A stretch of DNA of 64,000 bases from Geomonas edaphica. GTDB taxonomy: Bacteria > Desulfobacterota > Desulfuromonadia > Geobacterales > Geobacteraceae. Under the pieces are notes generated by a model, which was not told the DNA's origin, did not search any database, and worked only from the letters and a program-made list of their open reading frames with translations. The stretch is taken from positions 293,006 to 357,005 of the forward strand of contig NZ_SSYB01000004.1 of assembly GCF_004917075.1 (NCBI RefSeq). The letters are read 5' to 3'. Below are positions 35,656 to 44,796 of this stretch, in pieces; the stretch's first letter is position 1, and every line of letters starts with the position of its first letter. The position numbers and the translations under genes are program-made.

Positions 35656-36405
35656 TTAGCTCAACCCTTTCAGGAATTGAGGGCGTTGTAGCGTCACCCC
35701 CTGAGTAACCGAATCTGCAAATTGCTGGCCAACCTCGACACTTTTTTGCGCGGCACCTGCGTCAGAGACGATCGGAACGAAATCCAAGGATTCCGACCCC
35801 TTAGGCGCAGAGAACATGTCCGCAAAGCGCCCGTCGCGTAAAAGAGACGCGGTGCCGGCGGCGATATCGCCGCGCATCGCCTGCAGCGAACTGGCCGCTG
35901 CGTCAAGTTTGTCCACGTGGTCAGCAATTTGACTGTCGTCCGCATTCATGGAGAGCGGCTCGGGAAGCTCCGTCAGCTTGCGAGCCTCGACGACAGCAGG
36001 TGGCGGAGGGATGGTGAGCTGGTCGATCTCTTTACGGATCGCGTTGTAGGTTCTCAGCAGCTTTACCCTTTCCTTGTCTTGCGGTGCGAAGGGAGGGAAA
36101 TTCTTCACTATCGTTGCGAGAGGTTCCTTCAGCTTGTCAATCCCTTGACCCAGCTCCCGCGCCGCCTGGTCCGTCTTATGGATAGCGGCCGCCGCGGAGT
36201 TTTTCCGTTCGTTTTCCCTGATGATGTCGCCGATACGGGGGTCGCTTTGCTCGGAAACGAGCACCTGGTCGGCGATTACTGGGTCAGACGGCTTTTGTTT
36301 TTCGGTCTGGGGAGTCTGGGCGTAGCTGGAGGGTGAAGTGGGTGAGGCGGGAAGAGAAGCGGAAGCGAGTGGAACGCTCTCTGGTTGCAGCCGGTCGATT
36401 AACAT
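35656..36405 (-). CDS. Hypothetical protein between fliC and flbT
   Basis: A 249-residue protein with no domain I recognise. The N-terminal 45 residues are Ser/Pro/Gln-rich and probably disordered; a middle section (about 55-140) is helical and charged (ARELGQGIDKLKEPLATIVK); a Pro-rich IPPPPAVVEA stretch follows near residue 132; and the C-terminal 110 residues are mixed. No signal peptide or membrane segment is visible. The Ser/Pro N-terminus loosely recalls FlaG proteins, but the size and the rest do not match. Its place between fliC and flbT-flaF, 5 bp from flbT, suggests a flagellar filament or flagellin-handling role. Confidence 0.7.
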   Translation of the reverse strand: MLIDRLQPESVPLASASLPASPTSPSSYAQTPQTEKQKPSDPVIADQVLVSEQSDPRIGDIIRENERKNSAAAAIHKTDQAARELGQGIDKLKEPLATIVKNFPPFAPQDKERVKLLRTYNAIRKEIDQLTIPPPPAVVEARKLTELPEPLSMNADDSQIADHVDKLDAAASSLQAMRGDIAAGTASLLRDGRFADMFSAPKGSESLDFVPIVSDAGAAQKSVEVGQQFADSVTQGVTLQRPQFLKGLS

Positions 36406-36428
36406 ATGCTACCCCCGGTGAAGAGGGA

Positions 36429-36456
36429 TTGCGGAGCGGGTTTCCCCGCTCCGCAA
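36429..36456 (-). terminator. Strong GC-rich stem-loop after fliC (attenuator or mRNA stabiliser)
   Basis: Arms TTGCGGAGCGGG (36429-36440) and CCCGCTCCGCAA (36445-36456) are perfect over 12 bp with a 4-nt loop, in the 59-bp gap between fliC and the next gene. The following RNA (TCCCTCTTC) is only mildly U-rich. It probably stabilises the fliC message or partly terminates, making flagellin the most abundant product of the operon. Confidence 0.65.
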
Positions 36457-36464
36457 AGCTAGGG

Positions 36465-37283
36465 TTAGAACAGCCTGAGGACGGCCTGAGCTGCCTGGGA
36501 AGACATCGAGAGCGAGGTGGTGCCCAAGCTCTGACGGGTCTGCAGCATCAGCATGTTGGCGCCTTCCTGGTTCATATCCGCCAGGGTCAGGTTGTCAGCA
36601 CCGGTCTGCAGGGTATTGATCATCGAGTCCGTGAAGTTCTGACGGATGGTGATGACGTTCAGGTTCGCAGCCAGGGTCTGGGTGTTGGTCCTGAGGGTCG
36701 AGATCGCGGTATCCATCTTCGCCGTGTCGGTAGTGATGTTGGCGTTGGTCTGCCAGTTGCTGGAGACGCCGCCGAGGCTCAAGCCGGTGGAGTTGGCGAG
36801 GAAGCCCACAACGTTGAGGCTGGAACTTGCGTTCTCGTTGAAGTTAACGGTCAGGGTGTTGGTGGAGCTCAGCAGGTTGAGGCCGCGGTACCCGGAGTCC
36901 GAAGAGATGTTGTCGATCTGGGACTGGATGGTGCTGTACTGTGCCCCCAAGGTGGACCTGGTCGTGGTGTCGCTGGTGGAGAGGGCGGATTGTGCGATAC
37001 CTTTTGCCGCGTTGATCAGGCCGGTGATGGCGGTGATGCCGGCGTTGGCTGCGGAAACGGTCTGTACCGCTTCTGCCATACCGTCCTTACGGTCGGCGAG
37101 GTCGCTGGCGCGCTGGGTCGCGTTCTGAGCCGCGAAGTAGTTGGTCGGGTTGTCGAGCGCGCTGTTGACCTGCTTGCCGGAGGAAAGCCTTTCCTGGGTC
37201 CTGTTCAGCAGCTTGCTGGTCTGTTGGAGGTTAAGAAGGTTGGTCCTCATGCCTGCGGTGAGAGAGATGTCGCTGGTGCTCAT
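36465..37283 (-). CDS. fliC: Flagellin
   Basis: A 272-residue short flagellin. The N-terminal D0/D1 helix is seen as MRTNLLNLQQTSKLLNRTQE followed by RLSSGKQVNSALDNPTNYFA; the C-terminal D1/D0 helix ends SLGTTSLSMSSQAAQAVLRL F. The middle has little D2/D3 and is rich in Ser, Thr and Asn (about 90-210), a suitable target for O-glycosylation, which would fit the neighbouring glycan island. ATG 37283 has AAGGAG 7 nt upstream; an extension to 37490 would be shadow sequence. A sigma-28 promoter and a long leader lie upstream. Confidence 0.95.
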   Translation of the reverse strand: MSTSDISLTAGMRTNLLNLQQTSKLLNRTQERLSSGKQVNSALDNPTNYFAAQNATQRASDLADRKDGMAEAVQTVSAANAGITAITGLINAAKGIAQSALSTSDTTTRSTLGAQYSTIQSQIDNISSDSGYRGLNLLSSTNTLTVNFNENASSSLNVVGFLANSTGLSLGGVSSNWQTNANITTDTAKMDTAISTLRTNTQTLAANLNVITIRQNFTDSMINTLQTGADNLTLADMNQEGANMLMLQTRQSLGTTSLSMSSQAAQAVLRLF

Positions 37284-37421
37284 GGTGTTTCTCCTTTTCT
37301 GGGTTTTTACCGGCATTCTTGCCGGCTTGTGAAACCTGGTTGATGGTTGTTTTCCGACGAGGTCTGATTTCCGGGGCATCCTGCCCTGCGGCGAAACTCG
37401 CCGGCGCGTCCTGCGCTTTTG
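37284..37421 (-). promoter_or_regulatory. Structured 5' leader of fliC
   Basis: From the predicted sigma-28 start to the ATG there are about 138 nt. On the RNA strand three small hairpins are possible: CCGGC/GCCGG (around 37312-37330), GGGCA/TGCCC (37374-37388) and CGGCGA/TCGCCG (37389-37403). In Caulobacter FlbT acts on such a leader, and flbT is in this operon. Confidence 0.5.
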
Positions 37422-37427
37422 TAAGAA

Positions 37428-37455
37428 ATATCGACACTCGTAGGCGGGAACTTTA
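37428..37455 (-). promoter_or_regulatory. Sigma-28 promoter of fliC
   Basis: On the minus strand TAAAGTTC (37448-37455) is followed after 12 bp by GTCGATAT (37428-37435), against the sigma-28 consensus TAAAGTTT-N11-GCCGATAA. fliA encodes the cognate sigma factor at 55950-56702. Confidence 0.75.
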
Positions 37456-37491
37456 ACGAAAAATCGCCCCGTTGCGATTATTTTTGTCAAA

Positions 37492-40449
37492 TTATCGACG
37501 TCTCAGTTTTTCCTCCAAAGCCGCGCGGATACGGCGCAGCACCCCCTGCCAGTCGCCCGGACGCTCCTGCCGGAAGATGCGCATGGACGGGTACCAGGGG
37601 GAGTCGTCCCGGTCGGCGAACCAACGCCAATCGCAGGAGTAAGGGAGCATGAGCCATACCGGCGCCCCCATCCCCCCCGCCAGGTGGGCCGCCGCAGTGT
37701 CGACGGTTACCAGGATGTCGAGGCCGGCGACGATCGCCGCGCTGTCGTCGAAGTCCGCGATCCGGGGCGAGAGGTCGGCGGCAGGGAGCACCGCCGGGTC
37801 GGGCGCCTCGCCAAGCTGCAGCGAGTAGAAGGTCACCCCCACCATATCGGCGAGAAGGGCAAACTCCTTAAAGGGGCAGGCGCGGTTTCTCGGCAGGGGA
37901 CCGCCGCGCCAGACGAGGCCGACCCTGAGGCGCCCCTCATCTTCGAGGACGAGGTCCCAGAGCGCCGCGCGCCGGGGGTGCGGGATGAGATAGGGGCGCC
38001 ACGGCGGCATCGTCTCGAGCGTGGTGCCGAAGAGGTGGGGGAGGCTCGCAAGCTGCGCCTGGAGGTCGCAGACAGGGATCGCCTCACCCTTGGCGCAGAC
38101 GGCGCTCACCCCAGGAACACGGGCGATAAGCGGCTTAAGAGATGGAAGCTGGCAGCGCACCACCACCCTCCCCCCACGCTCCGCCACGAGCGGGGCGTAG
38201 CGCACGAACTGGAGCGTATCGCCAAGCCCCTGCTCGCACTGCAATAGGATGGTGAGCCCGCGAAGCTCCTCGCCGCGCCAGACGGGGAGCGAAAGCTCGG
38301 GATCTTTCCCCGCGAGGCGCCACTCGTACTCGCGCCAGCCACGTTCGAATGCACCTGTGGAGAGGAGGCTAAGCGCCAGGTTCCAGTGCCCTTCCGGATG
38401 TCCCGGCACCATGGCGAGGAGCTCCTCGTAGGTGGCGATGGCATCGTGGGGCTGCATCAGGTCCTGGTAGGCGGTCCCAAGGTTGATGCGTGCCTCCAGA
38501 TAATGGGGGTCCCGGGCGATCGCCTCGCGGTACAGTGCAACCGCCTGCCCCGGCTCCTCGAGGACCTGGAGGCAAGAGCCCAGATTCACGTAGGCGGGAA
38601 GGTATCCCGGGTTAAGCTCCAGGGCGCGCCGAAACAGCGGGAGGGCGGCCTGGTGCGCGTCGCGCAGCACAAATAGCGCCCCGAGGTTGTTGTAGGCATC
38701 GGCAAGCCCGGGGTTCAGTTCCAGGGCGCGCCGATAGCTCGCCTCCGCCTCGGCGCCGGCCCCCTGGTCCTGCAGAGCGAGCCCCAGGTTGTTGTGCACC
38801 TCGGCCAGGTCGGGGCACCGAGCAAGCAGCGCGCGGTAGGCGCGCACGGCGCCGTCGAGGTTGCCTGCACCCCGCAGGCGGTTCGCCTCCTGGAAGATGA
38901 GGTTCGGGTCGAGATCCGGACGGGGGGCGAGCAAAAGCTGTTCGGTCAGCGCTGCAAGCACCGCCCCCCACTCCCCCGGTGCCTCCTGCCGATAGAGGGT
39001 CACGCTCGGGTACCAGGGTGAGTCGGCGCGTCCGACGAGCCAGCGCCAGTCGCAGGAGAAGGGGAGCATGAGGTGCACGGGTTTACCCATCGCCGCAGCC
39101 AGATGCGCTACCGCCGTGTCCACCGAAACTACGGCATCGAGCTGGTCGATGAGGGCGGCGGTGTCGGCGAAGTCCTTCAGGTCGGCGCTATAATCGCGCA
39201 GCGCCCCGCAGGAGCAAAGCAGGGCGAGGTCTTCGGGAGAGGCGCCCAACTGCAGGTTGTAGAGCGTCACCCCCGGGATGCGGGCGAGCGGGAGGAGCTC
39301 CCGCACCTGCAGCGACCGGAAACGGTCGTTTTTGTAGCCGGCGCTCCCGGCCCACACGAGGCCGATCCTGAACCCCTCCTCGGGCGCGATCCTGTCGCGC
39401 CAGGATGCGACGCGCTCCCGGTCCGCTGAGATGGGAGGGGACTGCGCTGGGATGCTCGAAAGCGTCGTCCCCATGAGATGCGGCAGGCTCATCAGATAGC
39501 ACCAGGTGTCAAAGCGTGGGGGTTCGTCACCCGCGGCGACGAGAGTGATGCCGTCACCTTGTGCGGCGAAGAGCGGCAGGAGCTCGCGGCGGCACTCGAG
39601 CAGTACCCGCTCGCCGCGCCGGGCGAGGAGCTGGGCGTAGCGGAAGAACTGGATGGCGTCGCCGAACCCCTGCTCGGCGCGCACCAGGAGGATGCGCCCG
39701 GCAAGCGGTGAGCCGTCCCACCCTCCTTCGGCCAGTCCGGCGCGCGGGTCCTTCAGGCGCCATTCATACTCGCGCCACCCCTCGGGGTAGTCGCCGGTAA
39801 CCAGGAGGACGAGGGCCAGATTCCAGTGTGCATCCACGTTTTGCGGATCGATAGAAAGCGCCGCGCGCTGCGCGTCGATCGCCTCCTCGAAGCGGTTCAG
39901 CGCGAGGAGCGCGCCCCCCAGGTTCACCCATCCCTTCACGTGGCCCGGTTGCAGCTCCACGACCTTGCGATAGCACTGCACCGCCCCCTCCCACTCCGCC
40001 TTGCGGCGCAGGGCGTGCCCCAGGTGATAGTAGGCATCGACGTAGTTCGAATCGAGCGCTATGGCGTCACAGTAACGCTCAACCGCCTCGTCGATGTGGC
40101 CAAGCTTCAGGAGTGCGTTGCCCAGGTTCCCCTGCGCCTCCGGGTACTCCGGGCGCAACCCGAGCGCGCGCCGGTACGATGCGGCCGCCTCATCCGGTCG
40201 CCCCATCTCCTCCAGGATCACCCCCAGGTTGTTATGCGCCTCGGGTAGGCCCGGAGCGAGCAAGGCGGCGCGGGAGAAGAGCTCGCAGGCTTCCCCCAGG
40301 TCCCCCCGCTGTCGGGCGAGGGCGCCGGAGAGGGTTAAAAGCTCGACGTTGTTGGGCTCCTCACGCAAAAGCGCGGCGCAAAGTTCGCCCGCACGCTCGA
40401 CGCGGTTTTCCGACAGCGCCTGGTTCAATTCGGTAAAACGGTCGGTCAC
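37492..40449 (-). CDS. Two-module TPR-GT9-type glycosyltransferase
   Basis: A 985-residue protein made of two TPR + GT9-fold modules: TPR (about 1-235), GT-B domain (about 250-520), TPR (about 530-690), GT-B domain (about 700-985). Each GT module has an ILLxxEQGxGDxxQF segment, a LVWxG segment, a VDTAxAHLAxxMGxPV donor-site-like motif and a DSPWYPSxxxxRQ hallmark near the end. TPR-GT fusion suggests a protein or glycan acceptor is held by the TPRs. The start ATG overlaps the stop of the 1448-residue neighbour (ATGA). It lies just upstream of fliC on the same strand. No fixed name or donor can be given. Confidence 0.82.
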   Translation of the reverse strand: MTDRFTELNQALSENRVERAGELCAALLREEPNNVELLTLSGALARQRGDLGEACELFSRAALLAPGLPEAHNNLGVILEEMGRPDEAAASYRRALGLRPEYPEAQGNLGNALLKLGHIDEAVERYCDAIALDSNYVDAYYHLGHALRRKAEWEGAVQCYRKVVELQPGHVKGWVNLGGALLALNRFEEAIDAQRAALSIDPQNVDAHWNLALVLLVTGDYPEGWREYEWRLKDPRAGLAEGGWDGSPLAGRILLVRAEQGFGDAIQFFRYAQLLARRGERVLLECRRELLPLFAAQGDGITLVAAGDEPPRFDTWCYLMSLPHLMGTTLSSIPAQSPPISADRERVASWRDRIAPEEGFRIGLVWAGSAGYKNDRFRSLQVRELLPLARIPGVTLYNLQLGASPEDLALLCSCGALRDYSADLKDFADTAALIDQLDAVVSVDTAVAHLAAAMGKPVHLMLPFSCDWRWLVGRADSPWYPSVTLYRQEAPGEWGAVLAALTEQLLLAPRPDLDPNLIFQEANRLRGAGNLDGAVRAYRALLARCPDLAEVHNNLGLALQDQGAGAEAEASYRRALELNPGLADAYNNLGALFVLRDAHQAALPLFRRALELNPGYLPAYVNLGSCLQVLEEPGQAVALYREAIARDPHYLEARINLGTAYQDLMQPHDAIATYEELLAMVPGHPEGHWNLALSLLSTGAFERGWREYEWRLAGKDPELSLPVWRGEELRGLTILLQCEQGLGDTLQFVRYAPLVAERGGRVVVRCQLPSLKPLIARVPGVSAVCAKGEAIPVCDLQAQLASLPHLFGTTLETMPPWRPYLIPHPRRAALWDLVLEDEGRLRVGLVWRGGPLPRNRACPFKEFALLADMVGVTFYSLQLGEAPDPAVLPAADLSPRIADFDDSAAIVAGLDILVTVDTAAAHLAGGMGAPVWLMLPYSCDWRWFADRDDSPWYPSMRIFRQERPGDWQGVLRRIRAALEEKLRRR

Positions 40450-43400
40450 CGAACGCCCTCCTTATCGCCTTTACCGGTGAAGGTTGCCAGCTCACGCGCC
40501 ACCTGCTCGAGCACCTCCCCCCAGTCGCTGCGCCGCCTCTGCCGGAAAAGGCGCGCCGTCGGGTACCAGGGTGAGTCCTCCCGCTCCATGAGCCAGCGCC
40601 AGTCGCAGGCCAAGGGTAAAAGCACCCAGACCGGCACCCCCATTCCCCCCGCCAGGTGCGCCACCGCGGTATCGGCGGAGATGACCAGGTCGAGTTGGGA
40701 CACGATGGCGGCGGTGTCGGCGAAGCTTTTGATGGCGCCTCCGAGGTCGGCAATCTCCATCCCCGGCGGCGGGTGGGCCGCTTGTTCGGCGCCGTCCCCC
40801 ACCTGTAGCGCGCAAAGGCTCAAGCCGGAAACTGTGGCGAGCGGCGCGAAGAGCTGCAGCGACAGCGAGCGCTTCAGGTCGTCCTTGTAGCTCTTCCTCC
40901 CTGCCCAGACAAGCCCGACGCGGAAGCCGCCGTCCGGGATGCGGGGACGCCAGCGCTCGACGAGGAGCGGATCCGCGAAGAGGTAGGGTATGTGCGCCGG
41001 CACCGTGGCGAGCTCGGTGCCACACAGGAAAGGAAGGCTCATGAGCGAGGCGTGGCAGTCGAAGCGGGGTAAGGGGTCTTCGCGCAGGAGCACCCGCTCC
41101 ACACCGGGGACGGTGGCAAGCACCGCCGCGATTGGCGCCCCCTGGCACTGCACCAGCACGCGCCCCCCCTGTGCCGCGAGAAGCGGCGCGTAGCGCACGA
41201 ACTGGAAGGTGTCCCCGAAGCCCTGCTCGGCATGAAGCAGTATGGTCCGCCCCGCAAGGGGGGAGCCGTCCCACGCGGGTGCCGGGAACTCTAGGCGCGG
41301 GATGGGATCGACCTTCTCAAAGCGTGCCTCGTAGCCCAGCCACCCTTCGCGGTAGCGCCCGAGCTGCAGTTCGACCAGAGAGAGGTTCCAGCGGGCATCG
41401 GCGTAGGAGGGATCGAGCTCCAGCACCCTGTGGTAACAAGCGATAGCCTCATCCACGCAGCCAAGGGCGCGGCTCGCCGAGCCTAAGTTGTTGAGGGCGT
41501 GCAGATAATCGGGGTCGCGGGAGAGCGCGGTGCGGTAGCATTCCACGGCCTCCTCCAGGCGTCCCTGGACCTGCAGGGTGATACCGAGCGCGTTCCATGA
41601 GGGGAGATAACCGGGGTCACCCGCCAGGATGGCGCGGAAGGTCTCCTCGGCGCGCTCCAAAGCCCCCGTCTCGTGGTACAGCTCACCCAGGTTGTGTCGG
41701 GCAGCGAGGTAATCCGGGGCCGCCGCGATCGCCCTTTTGAGTGCGTGCAGCGCCTCTTCTAGCTTCCCTTGCGCCTTCAGGGCAAGCGCTAGGTTGTGCC
41801 AGGCCTGGGGCAACGCCGGGTCGAGGGCGAGGGCGCGCTGGTAGCAGTCGATCGCCTCGCCGTTACGCCCGAGCGTGTAGAGGCTGTTCCCCATGTTGTA
41901 GTGGGATGCGATGAACTCCGGGGCGAGCCGAATCGCCTCCCGATAACGTTCAACCGCCTCCTCCGGCCTCCCCGCCTCGTCGAGCGCGCACCCTTCGTTG
42001 TTGAGGAGCTCCGCTTGGGAGCTTTGGGCGGCCGTCGCTTTGGGGAGGTGGACAGTGGGAGCCTCGGGACCGGTTCCCGCCGCGAGCGCGGCTAGCTCCG
42101 CACGTAAGCGCGAGAGTACCCCATCCCAGTCGCCGGCCCGCTCCTGCCGGAAGAGACGCATGGTCGGGTACCAGGGGGAGTCCTCACGGCCGACCATCCA
42201 ACGCCAGTCGGGTACGAAGGGGACCAGGAGCCAGACCGGGACGCCGAGCGCGCCGGCCAGGTGGGCGACAGAGGTGTCGACGGAGATGACGAGGTCAAGT
42301 AGGCTCAAAAGCGCTGCGGTGTCGGCATAGTCACGGATGGCCGGGGTGAGGTCGGTCACCTGAAGAGGGAGGTCCCCGTCCCCCCCCACCTGCAAGGAAT
42401 AGAAGCTCACGCGGGAAAGAGCGGCGAGTGCTGCGAGCGCAGACGATGGGAGCGAGCGGTTCAGGTCGTTATTGTGGGCCGGGTTGCCGCGCCAGACGAG
42501 GCCGACCCTGAGCGTCCCGTCCTCCCGGACCAGGGAGCGGCAGTGCTCAAGGCGTACCGGGTCCACCTGCAGGTAAGGCACCCAATTCGGGATGTTGCCG
42601 AGCTTAGTGCCGAAGATGCCTGGGAGGTCCATGAGCGAGGCCTGCAGGTCGAAGGGTGGCAGTTCGTCACCGCAGGCAAAGGCTCCCGCCACCCCGGCCA
42701 CGCCGCGAGCGATCTCGACGAGCGCTGGTGACTGCACCTCGACGAGCACACGTCCGCCGTGCCCGGCGGCAAGCGGCGCGTAGCGCAGAAACTGCAGCGT
42801 GTCCCCCGCCCCCTGCTCGCCCCACAAAAGAATGGTCCGTCCAGCAAGGGGAGCACCGTCCCAGGCAAGAACATCCTCGAAGCGCCGCACCGGCGCGCCG
42901 CTGCTTTTTTTGAAGCGCCAGGGGAACTCGCGCCACCCGTCGGCGAGGTCGCCGCACAGGAGCAGAAGCACCGCCAGGTTCCAGTGGGCATCGCCATGCT
43001 CCGGGGCGCGGCGCACCATCTCCCGTAACTCTTCCAGCGCCTCCTCAAAGCGACCCAGCTCCTTGCACGCGGTGGCGAGGTTGTAGCGTGCCTTCACGAG
43101 GGAGGGATCGAGGCGCAGCGCCTCCCGGTAGCTCTCCGCGGCGCCCAAGAGATCTCCCACCATCTGCCGCGCGATCCCTATGGCCTCGTGCAGCAGGGGG
43201 ACTTCCTTCCCGAAGTTAAGAGCCGCCTCCAACGCCTCGCGCGTCTCGGTCATCCTCCCCATCTGTTGCAGCGCACTGGCAAGGGCGTAATGCGGCTCCC
43301 AGCGCCCGGGCAGAAGCTCGGCCGCCTTGGTGAGGCGCACCGTTGCCTCGCGCGGCTTTCCGGTAGCGGCGAGAAGGGCGCCGCAGAAGTAGTGGGCGGT

Positions 43401-44792
43401 CCCGTCGAGTGGACGCCTGGCGAGGCCCATTTCCCAGAAGGAGAGCGCCGCGTCGCCAAGCGCCGCGCGCACCCTTTGCACCACTTCGCCCCACTCACCC
43501 TGGCGCTTCTGTCGGAAAAGACGCATGGTCGGGTACCACGGAGAGTCCTCGCGCGCCACGAGCCAGCGGTAGTCCCCGGCCATCGGGAGGAGAAGCCAGA
43601 CCGGTTTGGCGAGTGCCCCAGCCAGGTGTGCCACAGAGGTGTCGACGGAGATGACGAGGTCAAGCCCGGCGATGAGCGCGGCGGTGTCCCCGAAGTCGCG
43701 GATGCCTGCAGTCAAGTCGACGAGCCCCGGGCACTCATGGGCTTTTGCCCCCTCATCCCCCACCTGCAGGGAGTAGAGCGTCACCCCGGGAACCTCAATC
43801 AGGGGGGTGAGGTCTGCAATGGGGCAGCTGCGGAAGGGGTCGGGAAGTGGCTTGCCCGCCCAGACGAGCCCGACCTTGAAGCCTGGATCCCCTGCGAGCT
43901 TTTGGCGCCAGTGTACGAGCCGATCCTGAGGGGGGGCGAGGTAAGGGACACGGTCCGGAACGGTATCAAGCTCGGTGCCGAAGAGGTGGGGGAGCGAGAG
44001 AAGCGGCGCCTCGAGGTCAAAGGGGGGAAGCTCCGCCCCCATAACGCAGACCTCGCTCACGCCGGGGATGGTCTCCATGAGGGGTATGAGGGCGGCGGAC
44101 TGGCACTCGGCGATGACGACGCCACCACGCTGCGCCACCATGGGGAGATAACGAGCGAACTGGATTGTGTCACCGTACCCCTGTTCGCCATGCACCAGGA
44201 TCCGCTTTCCATGGAGCGGTGCACCGTCCCAGGCGGGTGCGTCGAAAGCACGCGTGGGGGAGGTGAAGCTGTCGCGCTTCCAGCGCCACTGGTACTCGGA
44301 CCACCCCTCTTTGAAGGCGCCGGCAAGCAGCAGGGCGAGGGCCAGATTCCAGTGCGCGTCGGCGTCGTCTGGGTGGCGCCGCACCAGATTGCGGAAACAG
44401 GCGAGCGCACCTGCGAGGTCGCCCGAGCGCTGCAGGGCTCCACCAAGCGCGATGGTAACCTCCGGCGCGTCCGGCATCCGTTGAAGCGCCAGGCGGAATT
44501 GCCCCGCCGCATCGGCGAAGCGCCCAAGCCTAAAGAGGGTCGAACCCATGTTGTTCAGGGCGATCGGGTCTCCTTCCCGAGCAGCGAGCGCTAAGCGGTA
44601 CTCCTGAAGCGCCTCTTCCGGGCGACCCGTTTCGTCGAGGATCACGCCCAGGTTGATGCGCGCGTCCACGGCGAGCGCCCCTCCTGCGGCGATAAGCGGG
44701 CGATAGATCTCCTCCGCCTCGGCCAGGCGGCCGGCGCGCTGCAGTTCCATGGCGCGAGCGAAGTCCCTTGCGGGGTCGGTAGCACCGGCCAT
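40446..44792 (-). CDS. Three-module TPR-GT9-type glycosyltransferase
   Basis: A 1448-residue protein with three TPR + GT9-fold modules, each about 450-500 residues: TPR-GT (about 1-455), TPR-GT (about 456-930), TPR-GT (about 940-1448). The GT halves repeat GKRILVHGEQGYGDTIQFAR / GRTILLWGEQGAGDTLQFLR / GRTILLHAEQGFGDTFQFVR, then the LVWxG and VDTSVAHLAGALGxPVWLL segments, and end with REDSPWYPTxRLFRQ. The copies differ in linkers, so duplication is old enough to have diverged. Neighbour genes encode a two-module homologue and a GT-B enzyme; all may act on flagellin. Start ATG at 44790-44792. Confidence 0.82.
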   Translation of the reverse strand: MAGATDPARDFARAMELQRAGRLAEAEEIYRPLIAAGGALAVDARINLGVILDETGRPEEALQEYRLALAAREGDPIALNNMGSTLFRLGRFADAAGQFRLALQRMPDAPEVTIALGGALQRSGDLAGALACFRNLVRRHPDDADAHWNLALALLLAGAFKEGWSEYQWRWKRDSFTSPTRAFDAPAWDGAPLHGKRILVHGEQGYGDTIQFARYLPMVAQRGGVVIAECQSAALIPLMETIPGVSEVCVMGAELPPFDLEAPLLSLPHLFGTELDTVPDRVPYLAPPQDRLVHWRQKLAGDPGFKVGLVWAGKPLPDPFRSCPIADLTPLIEVPGVTLYSLQVGDEGAKAHECPGLVDLTAGIRDFGDTAALIAGLDLVISVDTSVAHLAGALAKPVWLLLPMAGDYRWLVAREDSPWYPTMRLFRQKRQGEWGEVVQRVRAALGDAALSFWEMGLARRPLDGTAHYFCGALLAATGKPREATVRLTKAAELLPGRWEPHYALASALQQMGRMTETREALEAALNFGKEVPLLHEAIGIARQMVGDLLGAAESYREALRLDPSLVKARYNLATACKELGRFEEALEELREMVRRAPEHGDAHWNLAVLLLLCGDLADGWREFPWRFKKSSGAPVRRFEDVLAWDGAPLAGRTILLWGEQGAGDTLQFLRYAPLAAGHGGRVLVEVQSPALVEIARGVAGVAGAFACGDELPPFDLQASLMDLPGIFGTKLGNIPNWVPYLQVDPVRLEHCRSLVREDGTLRVGLVWRGNPAHNNDLNRSLPSSALAALAALSRVSFYSLQVGGDGDLPLQVTDLTPAIRDYADTAALLSLLDLVISVDTSVAHLAGALGVPVWLLVPFVPDWRWMVGREDSPWYPTMRLFRQERAGDWDGVLSRLRAELAALAAGTGPEAPTVHLPKATAAQSSQAELLNNEGCALDEAGRPEEAVERYREAIRLAPEFIASHYNMGNSLYTLGRNGEAIDCYQRALALDPALPQAWHNLALALKAQGKLEEALHALKRAIAAAPDYLAARHNLGELYHETGALERAEETFRAILAGDPGYLPSWNALGITLQVQGRLEEAVECYRTALSRDPDYLHALNNLGSASRALGCVDEAIACYHRVLELDPSYADARWNLSLVELQLGRYREGWLGYEARFEKVDPIPRLEFPAPAWDGSPLAGRTILLHAEQGFGDTFQFVRYAPLLAAQGGRVLVQCQGAPIAAVLATVPGVERVLLREDPLPRFDCHASLMSLPFLCGTELATVPAHIPYLFADPLLVERWRPRIPDGGFRVGLVWAGRKSYKDDLKRSLSLQLFAPLATVSGLSLCALQVGDGAEQAAHPPPGMEIADLGGAIKSFADTAAIVSQLDLVISADTAVAHLAGGMGVPVWVLLPLACDWRWLMEREDSPWYPTARLFRQRRRSDWGEVLEQVARELATFTGKGDKEGVR

Positions 44793-44796
44793 GGGA

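Noticed and set aside
43188-44594. 468-codon open frame on the plus strand
   Set aside because: It is antisense to the three-module TPR-GT gene, with a composition typical of a shadow of GC-rich coding DNA, and has no ribosome-binding site or domain.
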